From Spiribacter halobius (GTDB lineage: Bacteria; Pseudomonadota; Gammaproteobacteria; Nitrococcales; Nitrococcaceae): a DNA stretch of 64,000 nucleotides. The notes below the pieces were generated by a model. It saw only the letters and a list, made by a program, of their open reading frames with translations. It did no database searches and was not told where the DNA came from. The stretch spans positions 1,178,001-1,242,000 of the forward strand of contig NZ_CP086615.1 in NCBI RefSeq assembly GCF_020883455.1, given 5' to 3'. Shown here piece after piece: positions 1 through 8,614 of this stretch. The stretch's first letter is position 1; every line of letters starts with the position of its first letter. A program made the translations under genes and the position numbers.

Positions 1-135
1 CCGGTGGTGCTGGAGGACAAGACCGACGCCGGGCAGGCCTATGCCGATGCGGTGGCGCGGTTCCTCGGCGAGACCCGGGAGCATCGCTTCCTTACCGAGA
101 AGAAGGGCTTCCTCGGCCGGCTGTTCGGGAGCTAG
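1..135 (+). CDS. minD: Septum site-determining protein MinD, C-terminal fragment
   Basis: The gene is open at the left edge; only the last 44 codons are here, ending with TAG. The visible tail reads ...FLTEKKGFLGRLFGS, the short amphipathic membrane-targeting helix that ends MinD proteins. MinD is the membrane-associated ATPase that, with MinC, blocks division away from midcell. The next gene is minE, six bases downstream, which supports the call. The ATPase domain lies outside the window. Confidence 0.85.
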   Translation, partial: PVVLEDKTDAGQAYADAVARFLGETREHRFLTEKKGFLGRLFGS

Positions 136-140
136 CGCCC

Positions 141-422
141 ATGAGCTTTCTCAGCTACTTCCGCTCGCAGAAGAAGCGCTCCGCCGCGGTCGCGAAGGAG
201 CGGCTGCAGATCATCGTCGCCAGGGAGCGCAGCTATCGCGGTGGTCCGGACTACCTGCCGCGACTGCAGGAGGAGCTGCTGCAGGTGATCCGGCGCTACA
301 TCGCGGTGGACGACGACGCCGTGCGCATGCAGATCGACCGTGAGGGCGATTGCGAGGTGCTCGAGCTCAACGTCACCCTGCCGGAGGGCGCCGAGCAGAG
401 CCGGGCCGGGGCGGACTCCTAG
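141..422 (+). CDS. minE: Cell division topological specificity factor MinE
   Basis: This 93-residue protein has the usual MinE length and layout. The N-terminus MSFLSYFRSQKK is the membrane-binding segment, followed by the MinD-interacting helix (AKERLQIIVARERS) and the C-terminal dimerisation domain. MinE stimulates MinD ATPase and drives the pole-to-pole oscillation that places the division septum. It starts 6 bp after minD and is surely cotranscribed with it. Its TAG stop forms part of a CTAG that also begins a palindromic repeat. Confidence 0.95.
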   Translation: MSFLSYFRSQKKRSAAVAKERLQIIVARERSYRGGPDYLPRLQEELLQVIRRYIAVDDDAVRMQIDREGDCEVLELNVTLPEGAEQSRAGADS

Positions 423-472
423 CCCGCCGGATCCGCGCCCGCAACCGTGGACCGGTGAGATATCCGGGCTGG
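419..472. repeat. Mini copy of the CTAGCCCGC palindromic element
   Basis: The stretch starts CTAGCCCG and ends CCGGTGAGATATCCGGGCTGG, a diverged inverted-repeat pair matching the ends of the 184-bp element at 56501-56684. It lies between the convergent minE and mltD genes, and its first bases overlap the minE stop codon. The internal part of the full element is missing. Confidence 0.6.
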
Positions 473-496
473 TCCCGAGTGCGTGAGCCGGGCGCG

Positions 497-2125
497 TTAG
501 CGGCTGCTCTGGGCGGTCACGTCCACGCGCAGGCGCAGGGTCTGTCCCGGCTGCAGATAGCCGCCGGTGCCAAGACCGTTCCACTGCCTCAGCTGGCTGA
601 CCGTGACGTTGAAGCGCTGGGCGATGGCGTAGAGCGAATCGCCCTTGCGCACGGTGTAGCGCACTGACTGCAACCGCGCCTCCGGCGCCGCACGGGCGGT
701 GCGCACGGGCTGGGCATCCTCGGTCCAGATGGCGAGTTGCTGGCCGACGCGGAGGGTGTCGCCCGGCGCCATGTTGTTCCAGCCGGCGAGCTCGCGCACA
801 CCGACGCCGTGACGGCGGGCGATGCTCCAGAAGCTGTCCCCGGAGCGCACCACGTAGGACTGCCGCTCGCGCCCGGCACGCTGGCGATCCTGCTGAGCGC
901 GCAGGCGCTGGCCGGCGCTGAGTGCGTACTCGCCGCTCGGGCGGCTCGCCACCGGCACCAGCAGGTGGCTGCCGGCACGGATCAGCGAGCCGTTGAGGTC
1001 GTTGGCCTCGCGCAGGGCGTCCACGGTGACGTGATAGCGCCGGGCAATGGCGATGAGGCTCTCACCGGGCTGCACCCGATGCCGCTCCCAGCGCAGCCAC
1101 GACTCCGGCGGCCGCTCCGCCACTGCCGTGCGAAAGGCCTCCGCCAGCTCGAGTGGCAGCACCAGACGGTGCGGACCCTCCGGCGCCGTCGCCCAGCGGT
1201 TGTAACCCGGGTTGAGCTGGTAGAGCTGCTCTACCGTGATGCCGGCGAGCTCGGCGGCGAGCGCGAGGTCGATCTGGTGGTCGAGCTCAACGGTGGCGAT
1301 CTGCGGCTCGTTGGGAATTTCCGGGATGCTGAGGCCGTGGACCTCGGGGGCCTGCACCAGGTCCCGCAGGGCGAGCAGCCGCGGCACGTAGTGCCGCGTC
1401 TCCCGCGGCAGGTCAAGGGACCAGAAGTCGCCCGGTCGCCCGGCGGCGCGATTACGCTCGATCGCCCGCATGACCCGGCCCTCACCGGCGTTGTACGCCG
1501 CCACGGCCAGCAGCCAGTCGCCGTCGAACAGCTCCGAGAGGCGTTCCAGGTAGTCCAGGGCGGCGTCCGTGGCTGCGAGTACGTCACGGCGGCCGTCGTA
1601 CCACCAGTTCTGGGTCAGCCCGTAGTGCCGCCCGGTGGCCGGGACGAACTGCCAGATCCCGGCGGCGCGCCCGTGCGAGTAGGCAAAGGGCCGGAAGGCG
1701 CTCTCGACCACGGGCAGCAGCGCGAGCTCGGTGGGCAGGTCGCGCGCCTCGATCTGCTCGACGATATGGAAGAGGTAGGGCCTGGCGCGCTCCGCCACGC
1801 GGGCCATGTAGTCCGGCCGGGCGGCGAAGTAGCTGAGCTGCTGGCGGACCTTTGGGTCGTCCGCCTCGGGCAGCCGGAAGCCCTCGCGGATGCGCTGCCA
1901 GAGGTCGTCAGGGCGCGCCGGAGGGAGTGGGTCGGGCAGTGACGCGGGAGTCTCGAAGCTTACCAGGGCATCGGGCACCAGCGCCGCTGGCAGCTCTGGC
2001 GTGGCACCACGCTCGCTGGCGGCCGGGTGCCTCGGACCCGCCGTCTCGTCGGCCGTGTCGAGAATGGCGCAGCCGCCAGCGAGCAGCGCCAGCGCGATGG
2101 GAAGGCTCTGCAGAATCTTCTGCAC
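497..2125 (-). CDS. mltD: Membrane-bound lytic murein transglycosylase D with three LysM repeats
   Basis: This 542-residue lipoprotein has a lipobox (LLAGGC near residue 19), so it is probably anchored in the outer membrane. The central SLT domain carries ELALLPVVESAFRPFAYS, where the glutamate of the VES motif is catalytic, followed by AAGIWQFVPATGRHYGL and the AYNAGEGRV motif. Three LysM peptidoglycan-binding repeats follow (about residues 345-390, 425-470 and 490-535). It cleaves the glycan strand with formation of 1,6-anhydromuramic acid. Its position next to gloB, transcribed the same way, matches Escherichia coli gene order. Confidence 0.93.
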   Translation of the reverse strand: MQKILQSLPIALALLAGGCAILDTADETAGPRHPAASERGATPELPAALVPDALVSFETPASLPDPLPPARPDDLWQRIREGFRLPEADDPKVRQQLSYFAARPDYMARVAERARPYLFHIVEQIEARDLPTELALLPVVESAFRPFAYSHGRAAGIWQFVPATGRHYGLTQNWWYDGRRDVLAATDAALDYLERLSELFDGDWLLAVAAYNAGEGRVMRAIERNRAAGRPGDFWSLDLPRETRHYVPRLLALRDLVQAPEVHGLSIPEIPNEPQIATVELDHQIDLALAAELAGITVEQLYQLNPGYNRWATAPEGPHRLVLPLELAEAFRTAVAERPPESWLRWERHRVQPGESLIAIARRYHVTVDALREANDLNGSLIRAGSHLLVPVASRPSGEYALSAGQRLRAQQDRQRAGRERQSYVVRSGDSFWSIARRHGVGVRELAGWNNMAPGDTLRVGQQLAIWTEDAQPVRTARAAPEARLQSVRYTVRKGDSLYAIAQRFNVTVSQLRQWNGLGTGGYLQPGQTLRLRVDVTAQSSR

Positions 2126-2234
2126 GCCGGGTTCTCCTTGTTATCGGCCCCGGTGACGGGGCGCAGCGACTCCCGGCCGGCCCACCGGGCCGGTACGATC
2201 CGAGCCTCATTCCGGTGCGGCGCGCCCCCCGCTA

Positions 2235-3002
2235 TCAGAAGCGATCCTTCCAGGCGCGAATCGCGGCGAATACCTCTTCTGCGGAGGCTAGCCTGCGCCC
2301 GGTGTGGGCTTCCGCGCTCTCGATCACGCTTTGCCGGTCCCAGCGCAGGAACGGGTTGGTGGCGAACTCCTCGCCCAGGCGCGAGGGCAGTGTGATGCCG
2401 CCGCGACCGCGCTGCTCGCGAACCCGCTCGAGGCGCTCGGCCAGTGCCTGGTTGTCGGGCTCCACCGCCCGCGCGAACTCGAGATTGGCCAGCGTGTACT
2501 CATGGCCGCAGTAGAGGCGCGTGTCCTCCGGCAGCTCCCGCAGCGCGGCCAGTGATGCCAGCATCTGTGCGGGCGTGCCTTCGAACAGCCGTCCGCAGCC
2601 GCCGGCGAAGAGACTGTCACCGGAGAACAGGACGCCATCGCCGAGAAAGGCGATATGGCCGGCGGTGTGGCCGGGGACGGCCAGCACCTCGAGCTCGGTG
2701 GTCAGCCCGGGGGCGGCGAAGCGCTCGCCGGCCTGCAGACCGCGGGTACGCGCCGGAATGGTTTCGTCCGCGGGTCCGAGCACCGGCACATCGCCGCCCG
2801 CAAGCTCGGCGACACCGCCGACGTGATCGGGGTGATGATGCGTGATCAGGATGCCGGTGAGGGTGGCGCCCATGGCCTCCAGGGCGCGGCGCACCGGGGC
2901 CGCCTCACCCGGATCGACGACGACGGCGCTGGTGCCCTCGCTTTCGCGGAGCAGCCAGGCGTAGTTGTCCCTGAGCAGCGGTATGGGAGTGATTTCCAGC
3001 AT
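2235..3002 (-). CDS. gloB: Hydroxyacylglutathione hydrolase (glyoxalase II)
   Basis: This 255-residue metallo-beta-lactamase-fold enzyme hydrolyses S-D-lactoylglutathione to lactate and glutathione, the second step of methylglyoxal detoxification. The metal-binding signature THHHPDHVGG is seen near residue 54, with further ligands in VPGHTAGHI and CGHEYTL. The C-terminal glutathione-binding extension is present (NPFLRWDR). The start MLEITPIPLLRDNYAWLL is typical of the family. It is divergent from the methyltransferase gene. Confidence 0.95.
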   Translation of the reverse strand: MLEITPIPLLRDNYAWLLRESEGTSAVVVDPGEAAPVRRALEAMGATLTGILITHHHPDHVGGVAELAGGDVPVLGPADETIPARTRGLQAGERFAAPGLTTELEVLAVPGHTAGHIAFLGDGVLFSGDSLFAGGCGRLFEGTPAQMLASLAALRELPEDTRLYCGHEYTLANLEFARAVEPDNQALAERLERVREQRGRGGITLPSRLGEEFATNPFLRWDRQSVIESAEAHTGRRLASAEEVFAAIRAWKDRF

Positions 3003-3131
3003 GCTCGCATGCTAACCGCTCGCCGTAGGCGGCTCAATCGGACGGCTGACGCGGCCCTTCGGGTCGGGGTACTCTGTCCGGTGTTTGTCAGGGCACCGGC
3101 AGGGCCCCACAGAGGATCGATACGCACCACC

Positions 3132-3884
3132 ATGAAGCCGCTGCACGCCTGGTTCCGGACTCCCCTTGGCGAGGACCTCGCGCGCACGGAGTGCCGCATG
3201 CTCTCGCGGCGGCTGGCGGCGCTGCGTGCACGCCGCATCCTGCAGATCGGCGCCTACGGCACCGGCGAGTCGCCGGCGGTGTTCGGCGAGGCCCGCCAGT
3301 GGCTGCTGGACGATTGGCCCGGCGGCCCGGTGGATGTGGCCGGAGAACCGGAGCAGCTGCCCCTCCTCTCGGAGAGCGTGGACGTGGTGGTGGTCGTCCA
3401 CCAGCTCGAGTTCAGTCGCTGGCCGCATCAGATCCTGCGCGAGGCGGTGCGGGTGCTCGCGCCCGAAGGGCATCTGCTGGTGGTGAGCTTCAACCCGTTC
3501 AGCCTCTGGGGGCTCCGCCGCCTGCTCTACGGTCGCTATGGGCGGCCGCCGTGGACCGGGCGCTTCCTGCCGCCGCCGCGCGTCGCGGACTGGATGATGC
3601 TGCTTGGCCTGACCGTGGAGCGCCACGAAGGGCTCGTGCTGCGGCCGCCGCTGAATCATCGCTGGCTGCTCCGCCAGGGCGGCGGCCACCGGCGCCGCGA
3701 CGCCCGGCTGGGCCCCTGGCTGCGCTGGGTCGGCGGGGTGAATCTCGCCCTGGGGCAGAAGCGGGTGGCGGCGGTGCGGCCGCCGCCGATGGTGGCGAAG
3801 CCGCGACTGGAGGTGATCCCCGGCGGCCTTGCCCAGACGCGAGTGGCGCACGATGCCCGCCGGGTGCGGCATGACCCGCGTTGA
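3132..3884 (+). CDS. SAM-dependent methyltransferase (YafS-like, class I)
   Basis: This 250-residue protein begins [20 protein letters not shown] and has a class I methyltransferase fold: motif I region around [12 protein letters not shown], an acidic [16 protein letters not shown] segment and the post-motif [24 protein letters not shown]. That last signature is typical of the YafS-like family found between gloB and rnhA in gammaproteobacteria. The substrate is unknown. The start was placed at the ATG giving the family N-terminus. The 3' end overlaps rnhA by 14 bases. Confidence 0.85.
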   Translation: MKPLHAWFRTPLGEDLARTECRMLSRRLAALRARRILQIGAYGTGESPAVFGEARQWLLDDWPGGPVDVAGEPEQLPLLSESVDVVVVVHQLEFSRWPHQILREAVRVLAPEGHLLVVSFNPFSLWGLRRLLYGRYGRPPWTGRFLPPPRVADWMMLLGLTVERHEGLVLRPPLNHRWLLRQGGGHRRRDARLGPWLRWVGGVNLALGQKRVAAVRPPPMVAKPRLEVIPGGLAQTRVAHDARRVRHDPR

Positions 3885-4320
3885 GATCTTCACCGACGGC
3901 GCCTGCCGCGGCAATCCCGGGCCGGGTGGCTGGGGTGCGCTGCTGCGCGCCGGCGACAACGAGCGCGAGCTGCACGGCGGCGAGGCGCAGACCACGAACA
4001 ATCGCATGGAGCTGATGGCCGCGATCTGCGCCCTGGAGAGCCTGAAGCGGCCCTGCCGGGTGGACCTCACCACCGACTCCCAGTACCTGCGCAAGGGGAT
4101 CACCGAGTGGATGCCCGCCTGGAAACGCCGCGGCTGGCGTACCGCCGACCGCAAGCCGGTGAAGAACCGCGACCTCTGGGAGCGCCTGGACGAGCTGGTC
4201 AACCGCCACCAGGTGGCCTGGCACTGGGTCCGCGGTCACACCGGCCACGCGGAGAACGAGCGCGTGGACGCGCTGGCGAACCGGGGGATAGACGAGGTCA
4301 TCCGGACGGGGTCCGGATGA
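3871..4320 (+). CDS. rnhA: Ribonuclease HI
   Basis: This 149-residue enzyme degrades the RNA strand of RNA-DNA hybrids, for example at R-loops and Okazaki primers. All four acidic catalytic positions are visible: the Asp in [14 protein letters not shown], the Glu in [12 protein letters not shown], the Asp in [11 protein letters not shown] and the Asp in [12 protein letters not shown]. The ATG at 3871 gives the normal N-terminus; an in-frame upstream ATG at 3829 would add 14 unlikely residues. It overlaps the upstream methyltransferase, suggesting translational coupling. Confidence 0.96.
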   Translation: MTRVEIFTDGACRGNPGPGGWGALLRAGDNERELHGGEAQTTNNRMELMAAICALESLKRPCRVDLTTDSQYLRKGITEWMPAWKRRGWRTADRKPVKNRDLWERLDELVNRHQVAWHWVRGHTGHAENERVDALANRGIDEVIRTGSG

Positions 4321-4417
4321 CAGTTCAAAGTTCCCAGTTCAAGGTTCAAAGGCTGACGCCGTGCCGTAAAGGGGTCGCTCGCCCAGCTTTGAACCTTGAA
4401 CTTTGAACTTGAAACTG
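4321..4417. repeat. Inverted repeat built from GTTCAAAG-type units
   Basis: Left arm 4321-4351 and right arm 4387-4417 are near-perfect reverse complements made of reiterated TTCAAG/TTGAAC words, separated by 35 bases. The palindrome fills the rnhA-dnaQ spacer. Such reiterated-word palindromes are common in intergenic spacers of many proteobacteria; no function can be assigned. It ends just before the dnaQ ribosome binding site. Confidence 0.8.
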
Positions 4418-4431
4418 GCCGGAGGCCTCGC

Positions 4432-5157
4432 ATGCGACAGATCGTCCTGGACACCGAAACCACCGGTCTCGAGCCCGCCGACGGGCATCGGGTGATCGAG
4501 CTCGGGTGCTTCGAGCTGAGTCATCGGCGGCCCACGGGGCGGACGTTCCACGAGTACCTCAATCCGGAGCGGCCCGTGGATGCCGAGGCGGTGGAGGTGC
4601 ATGGCCTCGACGACGCCTTCCTCGCCGACAAGCCGCGCTTCGCCGAGGTGGCCCAGGCGTTCTTCGAGTTCATTGCCGGGGCCGAGCTGATCATCCATAA
4701 CGCGCCGTTCGACGTCGGCTTCCTCAATCACGAGCTCTCGCTGCTGGGCGAGGCCTGGGGCCGGATCGAGGACCACTGCGGGGTGACGGACACGCTCGCC
4801 CTCGCCCGGGAGATGCACCCGGGGCAGCGCAACAGCCTGGACGCGCTCTGCAGGCGCTACGGTGTCGACAACGGCGGCCGAACCCTGCACGGCGCGCTGC
4901 TGGACGCGGAGATCCTCGCCGAGGTCTACCTGGCGATGACCGGCGGCCAGGCCGCGCTCTTCCTCGGTGACGAGGCCGGAGCGGGCGAGGGCCCTGCACG
5001 GCGTGGCATCCGCCGGCTCGCAGCGGAGCGGCCACGCTTGCGGGTGGTCCAGCCCGATGCCGAGGCACAGGCGCGCCATGCGGCCTGGCTGGAGCGCCTC
5101 GACGAGGCCGCGGGCGGGCGCTGCGTGTGGCGCGCCCTCGAGGCGGAGGGCGAGTGA
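4432..5157 (+). CDS. dnaQ: DNA polymerase III epsilon subunit (3'-5' proofreading exonuclease)
   Basis: This 241-residue DEDDh exonuclease shows motif ExoI (VLDTETTGLEP), ExoII (HNAPFDVGFLNHEL) and ExoIII with the histidine and aspartate (HGALLDAEILAEVY). The C-terminal linker and tail end in a polymerase-binding-type segment. It proofreads within the replicative polymerase. The ATG at 4432 is preceded by GGAGG at good spacing. Its stop overlaps the start of the next gene (ATGA). Confidence 0.95.
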   Translation: MRQIVLDTETTGLEPADGHRVIELGCFELSHRRPTGRTFHEYLNPERPVDAEAVEVHGLDDAFLADKPRFAEVAQAFFEFIAGAELIIHNAPFDVGFLNHELSLLGEAWGRIEDHCGVTDTLALAREMHPGQRNSLDALCRRYGVDNGGRTLHGALLDAEILAEVYLAMTGGQAALFLGDEAGAGEGPARRGIRRLAAERPRLRVVQPDAEAQARHAAWLERLDEAAGGRCVWRALEAEGE

Positions 5158-5885
5158 TGGCGAACGCCCTCCTGCGCGGGCCGGTCAAGGCGATCACCTT
5201 CGATCTCGACTTTACCCTTTGGGATCTCACCGGCGTGCTCCACCACGCGGAGGCCGTGAGCCAGCAGCTGCTGGAACGGCGCTATCCGGACGTCGCGGAG
5301 CGTTACGACGCCGAGGGTCTGCGCCGGCTGCGGGATAGCATCGCCGAGCAGCGGCCGGACCTGCGCCACGATGTGACGGCCCTGCGCCGGGAGGCGCTGC
5401 GGCAGGCGGGCGCCGAGGCGGGCTACCGGGGCGAGGGGCTGGCGCGGCTGGTGGACGAGGCCTTCGAGACCTTTCTCGACGCCCGCCACGACGTCGCCTT
5501 CTACGATGACGCCTTGCCCGTGCTGGAGGCGCTGCACGGGCGGGTACGCCTCGGCGCGATCACCAATGGCAATGCCGAGGTGCAGCGGCTCGGAGTCGGA
5601 CGGTTCTTCGACTTCGCCCTCTCCGCCGTCGAGATCGGGGCCGCCAAGCCGGCACGGCTGGTGTTCGAGGCCGCCGCCCATCGCGCCGGCGCGGCGCCGG
5701 GCGAGATCGTGCACGTCGGCGACGATGTCCACAGTGACGTCACCGGCGCCGCCGCCTACGGCATGCAGGCGGTGTGGCTGAATCGCGCCGCCGAGCCCTG
5801 GCCGAAGGAAGCGCCCGCGGTCCCGCACGTCGAGCTGCCGGATCTGTGGCGGCTGCTGGAGCGGGTTGAGGACTGTCTTGAGTGA
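5157..5885 (+). CDS. HAD-superfamily hydrolase (YjjG-like phosphatase)
   Basis: This 242-residue protein carries the four HAD motifs: nucleophile FDLDFTLWD near residue 15, motif II ITNGN, the lysine in GAAKPARLVF and motif IV HVGDDVHSDVTGA. A helical cap lies between motifs I and II, as in the YjjG/phosphoglycolate phosphatase branch. It probably dephosphorylates a small phosphorylated metabolite or noncanonical nucleotide. The ATGA overlap with dnaQ indicates coupled translation. Exact substrate not known. Confidence 0.85.
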   Translation: MANALLRGPVKAITFDLDFTLWDLTGVLHHAEAVSQQLLERRYPDVAERYDAEGLRRLRDSIAEQRPDLRHDVTALRREALRQAGAEAGYRGEGLARLVDEAFETFLDARHDVAFYDDALPVLEALHGRVRLGAITNGNAEVQRLGVGRFFDFALSAVEIGAAKPARLVFEAAAHRAGAAPGEIVHVGDDVHSDVTGAAAYGMQAVWLNRAAEPWPKEAPAVPHVELPDLWRLLERVEDCLE

Positions 5886-6008
5886 GTGGCAAGTGGCAAG
5901 TAGCAAGCTGGAAGTGACGAGTGACGAGGTGGGTGTTGCCGGCAGGTGATATCGGACCTGCGTTTGTTTCGCTCTCGCTTGCAACTTGTTACTTGCAACT
6001 TGCTACTC
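5884..6008. repeat. Inverted repeat of AAGTGGC/AAGTAGC-type heptamers
   Basis: Left arm 5884-5914 is a run of imperfect heptamers (AAGTGGC, AAGTAGC, AAGCTGG); right arm 5978-6008 is largely its reverse complement (TTGCAAC, TTGTTAC, TTGCTAC). The left arm overlaps the last base pairs of the HAD gene stop. The centre includes TGACGAGTGACGAG. The structure is similar in style to that at 4321-4417 but uses different words. Confidence 0.75.
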
Positions 6009-6105
6009 AATGACTGGCCATTCGGCGCTCGGCGGAACCGACCGCCATCGGCCGCCAGTTGGCTCGTCCCGCGAGCCGCTCAACGAATCCATGGAGTTCC
6101 CGCCC

Positions 6106-6873
6106 ATGCCCCAGTTCGGCCTGATCGTCATCGGTGACGAGCTGCTCTCCGGCAAGCGCCGGGACAAACACTTTCCGCATCTGGTGGCGCTGCTGGCCGA
6201 GCGGGGGCTGGAGCTGCACTGGGTACGCTTCATCAGTGACGATGCCGGGCTGATCACACGCACCCTGAGCGAGACCTTCGCCAGTGGCGACGTCGTGTTC
6301 AGCTGCGGCGGCATCGGAGCCACACCGGACGACCGTACCCGTCAGTGCGCGGCTGAGGCCCTGGGCGTGCCGCTGGCCATTCACCCCGAGGGGCAGCGGG
6401 AGCTGGAGGCTCGCTTCGGGCGGCCGGTGGAGCCGGCGCGGCGGCTACGGCTGGTGGAATTTCCCGAGGGGGCGGAGCTGGTGCCGAACCCCGTGAACCG
6501 GGTGCCGGGCTTCGCCATCCGGGAGCATTATTTTCTGCCCGGGTTCCCGAACATGGCCTGGCCGATGATGGCCTGGGTGCTGGACACCCATTATCGTGAC
6601 ATCCAGGCGCCGGGCAGCCAGCTCGAGCAGGTGATCGCGGTGGACGGGGCAAGGGAGAGCGACGTCATTCCACTCATGGAGCGCTTCGTGGCGGCCCACC
6701 CGGAGCTGAGGCTGTCATGTCTGCCCAACACGCTGGAGTCCGGATTCCGGCTGGAGCTCGGGCTGCGCGGGGCGCCCGAGGCCGTGCGCAGCGGCATGGA
6801 CGAGCTGCGCCGGGAGGTGGAAGCGCTGGGCTTCCCGTGGCGGGACGTGGATCTGCGGAGCACGCCGGATTAG
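6106..6873 (+). CDS. CinA-like molybdopterin-binding domain protein
   Basis: This 255-residue protein matches the MoCF-biosynthesis/CinA N-terminal fold, with LIVIGDELLSGKRRDKH at the start and the conserved GGIGATPDDRTRQCAAEALG nucleotide/molybdopterin-binding segment near residue 65. It lacks the C-terminal amidase domain of full CinA, like the standalone YfaY/NMN-deamidase-related proteins. The ATG at 6106 has a GGAG eight or nine bases upstream; an ATG at 6091 would add five residues without one. Function beyond fold is unknown. Confidence 0.8.
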   Translation: MPQFGLIVIGDELLSGKRRDKHFPHLVALLAERGLELHWVRFISDDAGLITRTLSETFASGDVVFSCGGIGATPDDRTRQCAAEALGVPLAIHPEGQRELEARFGRPVEPARRLRLVEFPEGAELVPNPVNRVPGFAIREHYFLPGFPNMAWPMMAWVLDTHYRDIQAPGSQLEQVIAVDGARESDVIPLMERFVAAHPELRLSCLPNTLESGFRLELGLRGAPEAVRSGMDELRREVEALGFPWRDVDLRSTPD

Positions 6874-6883
6874 GCGCTGGGGA

Positions 6884-6910
6884 GGGACGGGGCGCAATGC
6901 GCCCCGTCCC
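6884..6910. terminator. GC stem-loop between convergent genes
   Basis: Twelve-base perfect arms GGGACGGGGCGC and GCGCCCCGTCCC are separated by three bases. The hairpin lies exactly between the convergent CinA-like gene and the periplasmic binding protein gene, and could terminate both directions. It lacks a U tract. Confidence 0.6.
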
Positions 6911-6920
6911 AGGGTCGGCC

Positions 6921-8249
6921 TTACTCCCGCGGGATGTTTTCGGCCTCGATGATGCGGACGGTTTCGATGCCGCCATCGGTGAACTGCCACACCGACATCG
7001 GCGTGATCACGTCCCCGTTCTCGTCGAAGTCCACCGGCCCGGCGGCGCCGCTGTAGTCGACGTCCTCGCCGTTCATGATGGCCTCGATGCCGGCCCGCAG
7101 GCTGTCCATGTCCGAGGCCAGGATCTGCTGCCCCGGCGGGTTGGAGACCTCACGCAGGCGATCCCGCAGGACCGTGCCGGTGATCTCCTCGGCATCGTGG
7201 CCGTCGGCGATGGCCTTCACCACGGCGAGGCTGATGGCCATGGCCGCGTCGTAGGCCGAATCCGTGAACGGCGGGATATTCTCCCGGCCGGTGGCCTCCC
7301 GATAGGCCGCCGCGAAGGAGCTGTAGCCCGCGCTGTCCGGATTCGCCGCTGGCGCCGTGCCGTAGAAGCCCTCCAGGTAGTCCGCGCCCATCGACTCGAT
7401 CACCTGCTGGGAACGATTGCCGTCCACGAACTGGATGGTGTCGATGTCGAAGATGTCGCGGGCCTCGCGCAGGAAGGTCGCGGTATGCGCCGGGTAGCTC
7501 GAGGCGAACAGCATGTCCGGGTCATCGCCCAGTGCCTCGTCCAGCTGCGAGGTGTAGGTGGGCTGGGTTTCCTCCGGATGCGGCACCTCGCCATGGATCG
7601 TTCCGCCCCGGCGTTCGAAGGCCGCGGCGAAGGCGTTGGAGAGGCCCTGACCGTAGGGGTTGTTGACGTAGATGGTCGCGGCCGAGTCGACGCTGTAGTC
7701 CTCGAAGATCTCGCCCCGGGCGAGCTGTGCGGCCACCACGCCCTGCAGCAGGTCGGAGGCGGTGGTGCGGAACAGCATGTCCGCCTCCTGATCCTCCGGG
7801 AGTGCCGAGAGCAGGGGGGAGGTGGCGCCGTTGGCGACCTGCAGCACCTCGGAGGGGATGGTCACCGAGGTGGCCACCGCCACGGCGACGCCACTGGACC
7901 AGCCACCGACGATGGCGGGTACGCCGTCCGCCTCCACCAGCTTGCGCGCGGCCTCGACGCCGGGGTTGGGCAGGGTGTTGGTGTCCTCGGCGATCAGCTC
8001 GGAGATCACCGGGCCGCCCATGACCTCCGAAGTCGCGGCGTTCACCTGGTCCACCGCGAGCTGGGCGGCGTCCTCGTAGTATTCGCCGAACTCGGCGCCG
8101 GAGCCGCTGAACGGGGCGATCTGCCCGAGCGGTACCGAGGGCGGCGTCTGTGCCTGGGCCGTGGCGGCCACCAGCCCGCCTGCGGCGAGGGTGCCGAGGG
8201 CCACGGGTAGCAGCGCGGCCGTGCCTAGACGATGCCTGACGTCTGTCAT
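6921..8249 (-). CDS. ABC transporter periplasmic substrate-binding protein, branched-chain amino acid type
   Basis: This 442-residue protein has a signal peptide ending near AATAQAQ and a type I periplasmic-binding fold (IAPFSGSGAEFGEYYEDAAQLAVDQVN, then AIVGGWSSGVAVAVA). It belongs to the LivK/Peripla_BP_6 group that captures amino acids, amides or urea. It is divergent from livGFHM at 8615, which lacks its own adjacent binding protein, so it very likely serves that transporter. The ligand is not evident from sequence. Confidence 0.88.
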   Translation of the reverse strand: MTDVRHRLGTAALLPVALGTLAAGGLVAATAQAQTPPSVPLGQIAPFSGSGAEFGEYYEDAAQLAVDQVNAATSEVMGGPVISELIAEDTNTLPNPGVEAARKLVEADGVPAIVGGWSSGVAVAVATSVTIPSEVLQVANGATSPLLSALPEDQEADMLFRTTASDLLQGVVAAQLARGEIFEDYSVDSAATIYVNNPYGQGLSNAFAAAFERRGGTIHGEVPHPEETQPTYTSQLDEALGDDPDMLFASSYPAHTATFLREARDIFDIDTIQFVDGNRSQQVIESMGADYLEGFYGTAPAANPDSAGYSSFAAAYREATGRENIPPFTDSAYDAAMAISLAVVKAIADGHDAEEITGTVLRDRLREVSNPPGQQILASDMDSLRAGIEAIMNGEDVDYSGAAGPVDFDENGDVITPMSVWQFTDGGIETVRIIEAENIPRE

Positions 8250-8364
8250 GAGCCAGTCTCCTTGTTGGTTCGCTTGGCTGCGAAGGTGTCCGCCCCGCCG
8301 GCTGGCGGGACGCGGGTCACACCTGCGGTAGAGTCTAGCCGCCCTGCAGCACTCTACAACGCCC

Positions 8365-8519
8365 CCAGGAGTCTGCGCCGTGGAACATCTCCCGGCTGCG
8401 GCGCCCCACTGCGGGCGCTTTGACCGCTCGCGCTCGGTACATAGTCACCGCTATGCGCCTCGCACGAGCGGCCAAATCGCCTCGCACGCTCGGAAGATTT
8501 CCACGGCGCAGACTCCTGG
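8365..8519. repeat. Palindromic element, family A, copy 1
   Basis: A 155-bp element with 21-bp perfect terminal inverted repeats beginning CCAGGAGTCTGCGCCGTGG. It sits in the divergent promoter region between the binding-protein gene and livG. A second copy with the same termini and much of the interior (including GACCGCTCGCGCTCG and TATGCGCCTCGCACGAGCGG) is at 20619-20786. No transposase is encoded, so it looks like a MITE-type or structural palindromic repeat. Confidence 0.88.
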
Positions 8520-8614
8520 CCGGCGGACTCGACAGTTACCGGGTGCGTTGCTAGCTTACTCGGCTGTTGCGTCGTCCCCGTGGCGGCGGCTTCCCGAGGG
8601 CACGTGAGGGGGTC

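Noticed and set aside
8380-8607. Possible short gene upstream of livG
   Set aside because: The frame lies mostly within palindromic element A and would be disrupted by its symmetry; no start signal or homology.
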